From: CAZPRY01 sp964589175
GTDB lineage: Bacteria; Fidelibacterota; UBA2242
DNA length: 64,000 bases
Assembly (NCBI GenBank): GCA_964589175.1
Contig: CAZPRY010000006.1
Coordinates: forward strand, 1-64,000
Direction of reading: 5' to 3'
Program-made: the position numbers and the translations under genes
Notes under the pieces: model-generated
Databases searched by the model: none
Told to the model about the DNA's origin: nothing
Seen by the model: the letters and a program-made list of their open reading frames with translations, nothing else
Shown here: piece by piece, positions 8,825 through 16,021 of the stretch
How the letters are laid out: every line of letters begins with the position of its first letter
Position numbering within the stretch: the stretch's first letter is position 1

Positions 8825-8863
8825 AATTCATAATTCTCAATTCTTAATTCTTAATTGAGATCA
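8825..8863. repeat. AT-rich repeat related to 116-147
   Basis: This 39-base stretch matches 116-147 at about 30 of 32 positions, apart from an extra 7-base tandem CTTAATT. The two copies are in direct orientation and bracket the AT-rich accessory block. The rest of the 8724-8921 gap holds nothing else recognisable. Confidence 0.55.
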
Positions 8864-8921
8864 TGCACGCGAATCCGCTGCAAAAAGGGAATGCCGTTGC
8901 TGGGCCACGAGGCCGACGGTC

Positions 8922-9221
8922 TTACTCGATTTTCATGGCCTGATCGAAACTCGCAATCTTGAAGATCTTCTTGACCGCCGGGCTCGCATGGATGCATGAA
9001 AAGCGGTCGGCGCCGACTTTCTTGAAAACCATGAGACAGATGCGCAGAAAAGCCGAGGCGATATATTCCAGGTCTTTGAGATCGAAAATCACGTCATTGT
9101 CGAAATTCTCGATTTCAGGGAGGATTTCCGGCTCCAGTTCCATGCAGGTCGCGGTATCCATGCGATGCGGAAAAGTGTAGACTAGTTTTCCATTCTTATG
9201 ATCTATTTTAAGGTCCATCAT
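8922..9221 (-). CDS. STAS domain protein (anti-sigma factor antagonist-like)
   Basis: A 99-aa protein consisting of one STAS domain, the SpoIIAA/RsbV fold. The pattern VIFDLKDLEYIASAFLRICL at about 44-63 matches the central strand and helix that carry the phosphorylatable Ser in SpoIIAA-type proteins; here the Ser is in the IASAF segment (about residue 56). Such proteins bind anti-sigma kinases or act in partner-switching modules. No kinase or phosphatase partner lies nearby. AGGAGA stands just before the tandem ATG codons at 9221 and 9218. The gene begins 14 bases after the aldehyde dehydrogenase stop, so the two are probably co-transcribed. Its role there is unknown. Confidence 0.85.
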   Translation of the reverse strand: MMDLKIDHKNGKLVYTFPHRMDTATCMELEPEILPEIENFDNDVIFDLKDLEYIASAFLRICLMVFKKVGADRFSCIHASPAVKKIFKIASFDQAMKIE

Positions 9222-9235
9222 CCAATCTCCTATAA

Positions 9236-10669
9236 CTAGTAATTTCGGTTATATTCCGCTTCAATGGCCCGGGCATCCAGAGATTCGTCGAGATACTTCG
9301 ATACGTCAAACTGCGCCATTCGCAAATTCGGCCGGCGCCGCGTGATGCGCTGAATATTCAACAGGTTGCGCGCGGTGACATTCTCGGTGGTTATGTTTTT
9401 CCCGCCGGTTCCGCAGCCCAGGGTCAGAGATGGGGAGAGGGCGTTATAGATACTTCCGACGGCGCCCTGCGAAGAAGGGGTATTGACGACAATCCGTCCG
9501 GCGTTCATCAGGATCGAAAACTGGTTGATCCGGTCATCGTCATTGGAGAAGATGCTGACGGTGTGCCCGATTCCGCCGTGATAGTTCAGATCGATGCAGA
9601 TCTTGACTGCCCCGTCGAAATCCGGGGCGTGATAGAAAGCCAGAATCGGCGCGAGGATTTCCGATGAGAGCGGGTACCCGTGCCCTACGCCTTCCAGCGG
9701 AACTATCAGCAAACACGTATCCGGCGGGATGGCGAGACCCGCCATGCGGGCGATCACTTCCGGCGGCTGCCCGACAACATCCGGGTTCATGCTCTTCTTC
9801 TTCGCATCCCAAGCCACCTTTTCGAGCAGCGGGATTTCTGCCGCGGAGAGAAAATAAGCGCCGCGCTTTTTAAATTCGGCCACAACAAAATCAGCGACTG
9901 ATCCATCCACCACCAGGGCCTGTTCGCTGGCGCAAATCGTGCCGTTATCGAAAGTCTTGGAGATCAGGATCTGTTCCACCGCAAAAGGAATGTCGGCGCT
10001 CTTCTCGATAAAAACCGGGACATTCCCGGCACCCACGCCCATGGCGGGTGTGCCGGAACTATAGGCCGAACGAACCAGGCCCCCGCCTCCGGTAGCCAGA
10101 ATCAGGGCCAGTTTGGGATGGCTCATCAATTCCTGGGTTTGTTCGCGGCTGACCTGAGTCAGCCACTGAATGCAATCTTCGGGGGCATCCTGGCTCATGG
10201 CCGCCTCGTAGCAGATGCGCGCCGCTTCCGCGCAGCATTGGATGGCCTTTTTCGAAGGACAAATGATGATCGGATTGCGGGCCTTCAGGGCGCTAAGGAT
10301 CTTGAACATCACCGTTGACGTCGGATTGGTCACGGGAATAATCGCCAGGATCGGCCCCATCGGCTGGGCGACTTCGGCTATGCCCCGCTCCTTATCTTCG
10401 CTGATAATCCCCACCGTCTTCAAATCTTTGATATCTTCGTAGACCAGCTGCGTGGCGACGACATTTTTGATGACTTTGTCCTTCCAGCGCCCGATGCCGG
10501 TCTCCTCCGCGGCCATTTTCGCCAGTTTCACGCGCGCATTGAAACCGGCCTCATAGACCGCCCGTACGATGCGATCGGTATGTTCCTGATCCATCAGGCT
10601 AAAAACAGCCGATGCAAAAATCGCTTTTTCCATCATCTGGTCAATAGTTATACCGGGTGCCTCGTTCAT
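9236..10669 (-). CDS. CoA-acylating aldehyde dehydrogenase
   Basis: A 477-aa NAD-dependent aldehyde dehydrogenase of the acylating type, like the N-terminal half of AdhE, interconverting an acyl-CoA and its aldehyde. Seen are the cofactor region PVTNPTSTVMFKIL (about 116-129), ATGGGGLVRSAY and the active-site cysteine in DNGTICASEQ (about residue 250). The iron alcohol dehydrogenase half of AdhE is absent, and no alcohol dehydrogenase lies next to it. The nearest is 28 kb away. There are no microcompartment shell genes or an encapsulation peptide visible, so assignment to ethanolamine or propanediol use is not supported. Full length for the family. Probably first gene of an operon with the STAS gene. 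Confidence 0.9.
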   Translation of the reverse strand: MNEAPGITIDQMMEKAIFASAVFSLMDQEHTDRIVRAVYEAGFNARVKLAKMAAEETGIGRWKDKVIKNVVATQLVYEDIKDLKTVGIISEDKERGIAEVAQPMGPILAIIPVTNPTSTVMFKILSALKARNPIIICPSKKAIQCCAEAARICYEAAMSQDAPEDCIQWLTQVSREQTQELMSHPKLALILATGGGGLVRSAYSSGTPAMGVGAGNVPVFIEKSADIPFAVEQILISKTFDNGTICASEQALVVDGSVADFVVAEFKKRGAYFLSAAEIPLLEKVAWDAKKKSMNPDVVGQPPEVIARMAGLAIPPDTCLLIVPLEGVGHGYPLSSEILAPILAFYHAPDFDGAVKICIDLNYHGGIGHTVSIFSNDDDRINQFSILMNAGRIVVNTPSSQGAVGSIYNALSPSLTLGCGTGGKNITTENVTARNLLNIQRITRRRPNLRMAQFDVSKYLDESLDARAIEAEYNRNY

Positions 10670-10857
10670 ATTTTTCCTCCAATTAATTTATGGATTGTCG
10701 GTGTGATCCGCGATTGCCGTAATTGTCCGGTGATTTAGCGAAAAGTATTAAATCCGATAAACAATTGCCAGCATAAAATTACTGTCAACCAGAATATACT
10801 GCACCTTCACCGTTGACCGGCGAAATCCGCTGCAGAAAAGACGCCCGATCGGTCCGC

Positions 10858-12051
10858 TTACTCGATGGGCTTTGAAGTTCGCCTGATCATCGCATACATA
10901 AGGACTGCGCCGGCGATAAATACCAGGAGAGCACTGAGCAGCAGCCAGGTCTGCATATGCCGGAGGGCCGCGTCGGTCCGATGCTGCGGCTGATAATAAT
11001 AGTCCTCGTAGACACCGGCCCCGATCACCCAATCCCACGGCGCGAAATAGGTGATCGCGGAAATCTTCATTCGGGCTTCGTTTTCGCCGGGGTTTTTCCA
11101 GGGGTATCTTTCGTAATCCAGCGCACCGTCCCGGAGCGTCACCGCTCGATTAACAATGGACTGGACAAAGAAGCGGCCTTCGGCGTCGCGGGATTCCCAG
11201 ATATCTTCACCGTCCCGAAAACCGTTTTGGGAAATGATATAGTGGCCTTTATGATCGTCTTTGCCGCCTAGTACAAACACGTACCCGTCGGCGCCCACCG
11301 CAATTTCCATGATACCACGGCGCAGGCTCCTGACCGATTCCTGCTTCACTCCGTAATAAAGCACACCGATAATATTCCCGCCCTCATCCAGGATGGGTTC
11401 GTAGGCTGTCAGATACCAGTCGTTCACGACATAGGCGCGGCCGCGATAGGCTTCGCCTTTCATGATGGCCGAGATCACCGGATTGGGTTCTCCGTCCGGA
11501 TTAATCGCCGGGATATAGGTGCCGACCGCCCGGGAAGAATCGATTTCTTCGACATTGGTGGCGATGCGCAGCATATCTCCGGCGGCATTCATGCGCTGAA
11601 AAATCGTACAGGTTCCACCGACCAGCCGTTTGACATCATCGACAATCGGGGTCGGAACAGTTATGTCCTTGTTTTGGCCCAACCATTTCCCGCCAACAGA
11701 CATTTTGGGCAGCTGCACGTCCCCCGCTTCTTTCGTATACTGATTGATGACGGTCCAGGTCACCTTTTCTTTCATCAGCTTAACGGCGCCGGAACGGGTC
11801 AGTACGTCCCGGGCAACGTTCAGATCGGTGTTGATCCTTTGCTGTAACAGGTCATTGGAGACTTTGCACAAATTATAAACGTCAACGGTGATCTGGCCGA
11901 TATTCTCCCGGCCCATGCGATCCAGCTCGGCCCGCACTTTCTGCCCCACCACGGCCTTCTGAATAAGCATGACAACCAACATTACAAATAAAACGGCGAG
12001 AAGCTGTACGATAAAAAAACCGATGGTTTTCTGCTTAATTGTTAATTTCAT
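10858..12051 (-). CDS. Cache-domain membrane sensor lacking an output domain
   Basis: A 397-aa protein with an N-terminal membrane helix (about 9-32), a large periplasmic region of the Cache_3-Cache_2 type (about 40-360; note SAITYFAPWDWVIGAGVYED near its end) and a second membrane helix (about 367-388). It then stops at RRTSKPIE, exactly where the HAMP domain of a methyl-accepting chemotaxis protein would begin. The DNA after the stop codon does not resume a HAMP or signalling frame. It is therefore either a chemoreceptor truncated by deletion or a deliberate sensor-only protein that pairs with a separate output. ATG at 12051 is preceded by AGGAGAAAATAAGA. The intact ~390-codon frame argues against recent decay. 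Confidence 0.8.
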   Translation of the reverse strand: MKLTIKQKTIGFFIVQLLAVLFVMLVVMLIQKAVVGQKVRAELDRMGRENIGQITVDVYNLCKVSNDLLQQRINTDLNVARDVLTRSGAVKLMKEKVTWTVINQYTKEAGDVQLPKMSVGGKWLGQNKDITVPTPIVDDVKRLVGGTCTIFQRMNAAGDMLRIATNVEEIDSSRAVGTYIPAINPDGEPNPVISAIMKGEAYRGRAYVVNDWYLTAYEPILDEGGNIIGVLYYGVKQESVRSLRRGIMEIAVGADGYVFVLGGKDDHKGHYIISQNGFRDGEDIWESRDAEGRFFVQSIVNRAVTLRDGALDYERYPWKNPGENEARMKISAITYFAPWDWVIGAGVYEDYYYQPQHRTDAALRHMQTWLLLSALLVFIAGAVLMYAMIRRTSKPIE

Positions 12052-12217
12052 TCTTATTTTCTCCTTTTTTGACAGGTGGCAATATATTCCACTGTTGAAT
12101 TAATTACAACCATTTCATGAGCCCTGAGCGTGTCTTCGGGAAAATAAGTATCCGCCCTTCTTCGACGCATACGTATCCCGGCCGTGATTGATTGTTCACC
12201 GGCACCGGAAAGCAGGA

Positions 12218-12973
12218 TTATTTCAATTCCAGGACCATAAACCGGGTTGAGCCGGGAATCTGCTGCCGGATGGTTTCGATTTGCTCCTCATCCCCCCACG
12301 TATCGTTCCCGGGCATCCAGTGGATGGGAATCACGATTTCCGGTCTGACCGCTTTGACGAACTCGACGACTTCTTCACCGGAAAGACAGTATGGTTTGCG
12401 TACGTTGAGCACCGCGATATCGACGGCTTTCAGCGACAGGATTTCGGGCGTGAGCCCCGTGTCTCCGGAAAAGTAAAGCCGCACACCCTTCGCCGACAGC
12501 AGGTAACCCAGGCCCTGCAACCCGGCCGGATGCGCTACGCTGCCGTAAGCAGGCAGGATCTCCAGCGGCAAAGTACCGATTTTCGCCTGTTGACCCGGCT
12601 CCATTACCAGCACCTGCGCGATACCCGGCAACTGTCCGATGACCGCTGAATCCCCGCATAGCACGATGGTTGCGGCCTTCGACAGGGCCGCGATGGTTGC
12701 GGGAGAAAAATGATCGACGTGGGTGTGCGTGATCAGGATAATATCCGCTTTCGGCAAATCCTCTACGCCGATCAGGTCCACCGGATCAAGATAGATCATT
12801 TGCCCATCGACTTTCAGCCGGATACAGGTATGACCGTAGGGATGCCCTGATCTCAACCAGGTAATCTTCTGCGCCAGTGACAGGGCCGGTCCGCTTTGCG
12901 TCCGGCTGCATCCCGCCAGCAAGACAACCAACAGCATTCCGTAAAATATTCGTATGTATCGCTTCTTCAGCAT
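12218..12973 (-). CDS. metallo-beta-lactamase-fold lipoprotein
   Basis: A 251-aa hydrolase of the metallo-beta-lactamase fold, in the UlaG/YycJ-like 'MBL-fold metal-dependent hydrolase' group. Seen: HTHVDH (metal site), FSGDTG, and IPIHWMPG toward the C-terminus. From the ATG at 12973 the N-terminus is a lipoprotein signal with lipobox LLAGC (Cys22), so it is anchored in the envelope and probably periplasmic. An in-frame upstream ATG at 13039 would put 22 extra residues before the signal and is unlikely. The substrate cannot be inferred. It is separated from the Cache gene by 166 bases with no clear shared transcript signal. Confidence 0.85.
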   Translation of the reverse strand: MLKKRYIRIFYGMLLVVLLAGCSRTQSGPALSLAQKITWLRSGHPYGHTCIRLKVDGQMIYLDPVDLIGVEDLPKADIILITHTHVDHFSPATIAALSKAATIVLCGDSAVIGQLPGIAQVLVMEPGQQAKIGTLPLEILPAYGSVAHPAGLQGLGYLLSAKGVRLYFSGDTGLTPEILSLKAVDIAVLNVRKPYCLSGEEVVEFVKAVRPEIVIPIHWMPGNDTWGDEEQIETIRQQIPGSTRFMVLELK

Positions 12974-13121
12974 GGCCTGATTTTTTCTTTGATCAAAGAT
13001 AATTATTCGACATTTCATATGCAACCAATTGAAGGTCAATTTATGATGATCCGCCAGATCCGGAACATTCCAACAGAATCAAAAATCACAAATCGCGAAT
13101 CACATATCGAAAATCAATTGT

Positions 13122-13265
13122 CGCCCCGCCGGGGCTTGGCGTCCCCTTCTCATTATTCCGAATCACGCCAGCGGCGGGATGAAGAATCGCGTTGCCGCTC
13201 TGCGGGCTATAAGCATCGTCGGGTTTGAGAACCCAACGGGACTCAGGGGAACTCCGGAGGAGTTC
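13122..13265. other. cluster of small hairpins before the RiPP locus
   Basis: Three compact hairpins lie in the 430-base gap before the PqqD-like gene: GCCCC-GCC-GGGGC (13122-13134), GGGTT-TGAG-AACCC (13221-13234) and GAACTCC-GGA-GGAGTTC (13249-13265). None has a T-run. They could be part of a leader RNA or degraded REP-like sequences. A 65-codon leftward frame crosses them but shows no ribosome-binding site or family resemblance. No gene is recognised in 12974-13409. Confidence 0.35.
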
Positions 13266-13409
13266 AGGTAGATCCGCTGACATTTGTCATTGCAAATAAG
13301 GAGAGAAATATTTAAATATTACGGGGACCTGGTTATCTCCAAATCGTTCGCAATCATCACGGCAGGCAGATCGTTTTTTGTTCAAAGGCCTGCAGAAAGG
13401 TGAAATAAA

Positions 13410-13742
13410 ATAAACCGATTTTCTGAAAAAAATCACACAGTCACGGCGGATGATCGTCTGTGCCTCAGTGACGATGCCGTCTTTCAGTCGCTCGGGAAAG
13501 GGCGCGAAACAGTTCTGATGTCTCTCGGCAGCGGCTACCTCTATACCTGCAATGATACGACCAAAGCCTTTCTGGAAGCCCTGAACGGGCATAAAAATCT
13601 ATCCGAACTGACGGCCGACCTAGAACTCATTTTCGACGTCGAAAAAGCCAGATTGCTGGACGACCTGATGGCGATTGCCGGCCGGTTGCTGGAAGAAGGA
13701 CTGATCACCATTGCGGAGCCGGAAAATGCACAGAATTCGTAA
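13410..13742 (+). CDS. PqqD-like RiPP recognition element (lasso B1-like)
   Basis: A PqqD-family protein: the winged-helix RiPP recognition element that binds precursor leaders and presents them to modifying enzymes. The conserved hairpin SGYLYTCNDTTKAFLEAL and the helical GHKNLSELTADLELIF... LLEEGLI pattern are clear. The first conventional start (ATG, 13518) removes the first two beta strands. The same frame stays open upstream to a stop at 13401-13403 and encodes DDAVFQSLGKGRETVLM, as expected for PqqD. No ATG, GTG or TTG lies in that part. ATA at 13410 has AAAGGTG upstream; CTG at 13458 is the other option. The true start is unresolved. It overlaps the protease gene by 17 bases and opens the RiPP operon. 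Confidence 0.82.
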   Translation: MNRFSEKNHTVTADDRLCLSDDAVFQSLGKGRETVLMSLGSGYLYTCNDTTKAFLEALNGHKNLSELTADLELIFDVEKARLLDDLMAIAGRLLEEGLITIAEPENAQNS

Positions 13743-14190
13743 AGCGATCCTTCGTTGGCACATTTCGGTCACGGCGACCCTGGTCCCGCTTTTGCTGCGC
13801 TGGCTGTCATTGCGCGCGATGCTTGCCCTGTTTACACCGCCGCGCCGTTGGCAACCATATCGTGGTTTCCGGGCAGAGGAGATTCTGGGCTTGATCCGGA
13901 AACGGCTGGCAAATCCTGTTTACATGATCCGGCGCGCCTGCCTGCGGGAAGGCTTGCTGCTTTTCCATTTTATGCGGTTGGCCGATTTGGAGGCGACGCT
14001 GCACATTGGGGTCCATCCTCCGGAAGCGGCCCGGCGTTTGCGCGCCCACTGCTGGATCACATCAGACGGCAAGCCGATATCGGATGATCCGGGCGAGCAA
14101 TTGGCGAAAGTTCTCGTATACCCCAAACCCGATGCCAGGATTGGGGATAAGTGCGTCGCATTAGGGAATTATTCCCCGAATTATAGATAA
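13726..14190 (+). CDS. transglutaminase-like leader peptidase (lasso B2-like)
   Basis: A 154-aa protein of the 'lasso peptide biosynthesis B2' group, a transglutaminase-like cysteine protease that removes the leader after the conserved Thr. Catalytic Cys is in RRACLREGLLL (about residue 72). HIGV at 89-92 and AHCW (about 106-109, His) follow, with a downstream Asp (DG or DD near 113-120) completing a Cys-His-Asp triad. Length fits the family. The ATG at 13726 has GGAG seven bases upstream and overlaps the PqqD gene. The TTG at 13711 is less good. It is followed 29 bases later by the first precursor gene. Recognition of the precursors' Thr-Glu junction is inferred from the family. Confidence 0.85.
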   Translation: MHRIRKAILRWHISVTATLVPLLLRWLSLRAMLALFTPPRRWQPYRGFRAEEILGLIRKRLANPVYMIRRACLREGLLLFHFMRLADLEATLHIGVHPPEAARRLRAHCWITSDGKPISDDPGEQLAKVLVYPKPDARIGDKCVALGNYSPNYR

Positions 14191-14219
14191 CGGAATAGCC
14201 AGTTAAAAGGAGAATGAAA

Positions 14220-14363
14220 ATGCACCCATCGGAATCAGTCAACGAACATATCGTCGAGGAAAAGAGCCAAAAGGAATCTTATCGCGAACCGACGCTCGAA
14301 AAGCGCGAGAAACTGATCGACGTCACCGAAGCTTTGGCTTCGCCCGCACCCGTTTCGACGTGA
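14220..14363 (+). CDS. RiPP precursor peptide 1, lasso-type leader
   Basis: A 47-aa precursor. The leader (1-37) holds Y21-x-E-P24-x-L26-E-K-R and L32, and T36; the core after TE is ALASPAPVST (38-47). The leader motif matches the lasso leader YxxPxLxxxGxxxxxT. This copy differs from the others by Ala in place of Gly at core position 1 and Ala for Asp at position 6. It has no acidic residue at all in the core. GGAG is seven bases before the ATG at 14220; an ATG six bases earlier is too close to the site. One of four tandem paralogues, all 47 codons long. Confidence 0.8.
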   Translation: MHPSESVNEHIVEEKSQKESYREPTLEKREKLIDVTEALASPAPVST

Positions 14364-14406
14364 ACACACCGCAAGTTGATCCTGAAATAAATTGAAGAGA
14401 AAAACC

Positions 14407-14550
14407 ATGAATCAAACAAAACAGGTTAAAGACCAGGCACCCGAAGAAAAGAGCGGAAGAGAATTTTACAGCGAACCAATGCTTGAAAAGCGCGGGAAAC
14501 TGATCAATGTGACCGAAGGGTTGGGTTCGCCTGATCCCGTTTCGACGTAA
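14407..14550 (+). CDS. RiPP precursor peptide 2, lasso-type leader
   Basis: A 47-aa precursor with Tyr21, Pro24, Leu26, Gly30, Leu32 and Thr36 in lasso-leader register and the core GLGSPDPVST after Glu37. It is the copy closest to a canonical lasso leader because Gly30 is present. The only acidic core residue is Asp at position 6, too early for a known 7-9 residue lasso ring. It lies 43 bases after precursor 1, with GAAGAG upstream of ATG. The C-terminal Val-Ser-Thr is shared by copies 1-3. Confidence 0.82.
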   Translation: MNQTKQVKDQAPEEKSGREFYSEPMLEKRGKLINVTEGLGSPDPVST

Positions 14551-14594
14551 TCACGCGCCAGACTTTTTCTTACACAAATCACAGGAGAAAGAAC

Positions 14595-14738
14595 ATGAAT
14601 CCGACAAAAAAGTTTAAGGACAAAGCGCCGAAAGAAAAAAGCGAAAGGGAATCTTACCGCGAACCGACGCTCGAAAAACGTGAGAAACTGCTTGATGTCA
14701 CCGAAGGGTACAGTTCTCCGGATCCCGTTTCAACATAA
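14595..14738 (+). CDS. RiPP precursor peptide 3, lasso-type leader
   Basis: A 47-aa precursor with the same leader landmarks (Tyr21, Pro24, Leu26, Leu32, Thr36) and core GYSSPDPVST. AGGAG lies seven bases before the ATG. It is 44 bases after precursor 2, with a repeat period of 188 bases. The coding copies are similar in sequence and identical in length, so they arose by tandem duplication. Confidence 0.82.
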   Translation: MNPTKKFKDKAPKEKSERESYREPTLEKREKLLDVTEGYSSPDPVST

Positions 14739-14828
14739 TCACAAATGGTAAATCGCTATTGAGCGCATTGATCGTTTATCGACCGACTGCTTTGAAATAT
14801 CCCGAAAACAATTCGAAGGAAAATAATC

Positions 14829-14972
14829 ACGAAACAAACCGAACAAGTAAAAGATGACGCGCCGGACGTAAGGAACGGAAAAGAATCCTACAGCGAACCA
14901 ACGCTCGAAAAACGCGAGAAACTGGTAGATGTAGCCGAAGGTGTAGCGGTTCAGAATCCAATTTCCACCTAG
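14829..14972 (+). pseudogene. RiPP precursor peptide 4, decayed copy
   Basis: The frame aligns codon for codon with the other precursors over 47 positions, but the start is ACG instead of ATG. The conserved leader Thr36 is Ala, and the core is GVAVQNPIST. AAGGA remains upstream at about 14817-14821. Loss of both the start codon and the cleavage-site Thr points to a dying copy. Poor initiation at ACG cannot be excluded. The C-terminal Ser-Thr is still present. Confidence 0.72.
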
Positions 14973-15022
14973 CGCAGAATCCTAAATTGCTATGACGCTA
15001 AAAGCCCGGATTGGATAGGTGA

Positions 15023-16018
15023 TTGAAGCCCGCCATACTTTTATTTAATGTTCACGGATTATATCTCCGCGCAACTACGGAATCCCGGGAATTGGCCGCT
15101 ACCCTTGCTTCCGTGTTGGGACTATTTGCTGTTCCGGATCAAAAGGCAACGGACGAAGATTTCCGGCTCACCCTACAATATACAACAACAGTGCAGAATT
15201 GTATACAGGGCCTGCCGCTCCTCTGGGATGGTCCGCTTCCCGACGGAACGCGTTTATGCTATTGGGGAAACGACACGCTGCGCCGTATGCAATTGGAGGA
15301 TCTGGCTTGCCTGCAGATCGATTTCGCAGCCCGTCAGGCTGAAATATCCGTCCGGCCGGGCGCCGGGTGGTGCCTGATCCACGGCTGTATCATCCCGATG
15401 CTGGCGGAAATTCTGCGCCGGAATCAACAGTACCTGCTGCATGCCGCGACCCTGCTTTCCCGCACAAGCGGCCGGGCATTGCTGCTGGCCGGAGCCAGCG
15501 GACATGGCAAGACAACCACCGCACTGGCCTTAATGCACTCGGGCCTGGCGCTGATCAGCGACGATATCAGTTTCATCTGCGGCAATGTTGAGGATCATTC
15601 ACGGGTGCCGGTATGGGGCCTGCTCCCGCGGCTGAAGATTCGCCATGCTACCCTGGAATTGCTACCCTGGTTAGCCGAACTGCCGCGTAAAGAAGCCCGG
15701 ATTGCGGGTGAATTTTACGTCGACACTGCCGGGCTGAAAAGAGACACAAAACTCGTTCCCGCCCGGGTCGGAGCGATTGTTTTTCTCGACGAGCGCAATG
15801 CGGAGGCCCACCAGCTCACACCCCTTGACAAACTGTGCGCCGTGGAGCTGCTGATCCGGGAAAACCTGCGGGCCGTGGATCGGCGCGGCGACGGACCGGC
15901 CGGAAAGACATTCCAAACGATTGTGCGGCTCATCGAAGAGTGCAAGACCTACCGGCTCAGCGCCTCACCCGATTTGGATAAATTATACAACATCGTCGCC
16001 CCATTGTTGGAGGAATAG
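15023..16018 (+). CDS. HprK-like kinase of RiPP locus
   Basis: A 331-aa kinase of the HPr kinase/phosphorylase-related fold. The P-loop is GASGHGKTT (about 157-165), preceded by the LLHAATL element (His140), and followed by LISDDISFI (Asp180, Asp181), as in HprK-type serine kinases. Known lasso clusters such as paeninodin use this kind of kinase to phosphorylate the precursor's C-terminal Ser, and all four precursors here end in Ser-Thr. That target is inferred. The N-terminal 130 residues are divergent. It starts at TTG 15023 (GGATAGGTG upstream) and ends three bases before the nucleotidyltransferase start. It is too distant from classical HprK to imply sugar-PTS regulation. Confidence 0.85.
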   Translation: MKPAILLFNVHGLYLRATTESRELAATLASVLGLFAVPDQKATDEDFRLTLQYTTTVQNCIQGLPLLWDGPLPDGTRLCYWGNDTLRRMQLEDLACLQIDFAARQAEISVRPGAGWCLIHGCIIPMLAEILRRNQQYLLHAATLLSRTSGRALLLAGASGHGKTTTALALMHSGLALISDDISFICGNVEDHSRVPVWGLLPRLKIRHATLELLPWLAELPRKEARIAGEFYVDTAGLKRDTKLVPARVGAIVFLDERNAEAHQLTPLDKLCAVELLIRENLRAVDRRGDGPAGKTFQTIVRLIEECKTYRLSASPDLDKLYNIVAPLLEE

Positions 16019-16021
16019 ATT

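Noticed and set aside
9236..10669. Bifunctional AdhE alcohol/aldehyde dehydrogenase
   Set aside because: The frame ends after the aldehyde dehydrogenase half; no iron alcohol dehydrogenase domain follows.
13086..13283. A 65-codon leftward frame before the RiPP operon
   Set aside because: Crosses three hairpins, has no ribosome-binding site, and shows no recognisable domain.
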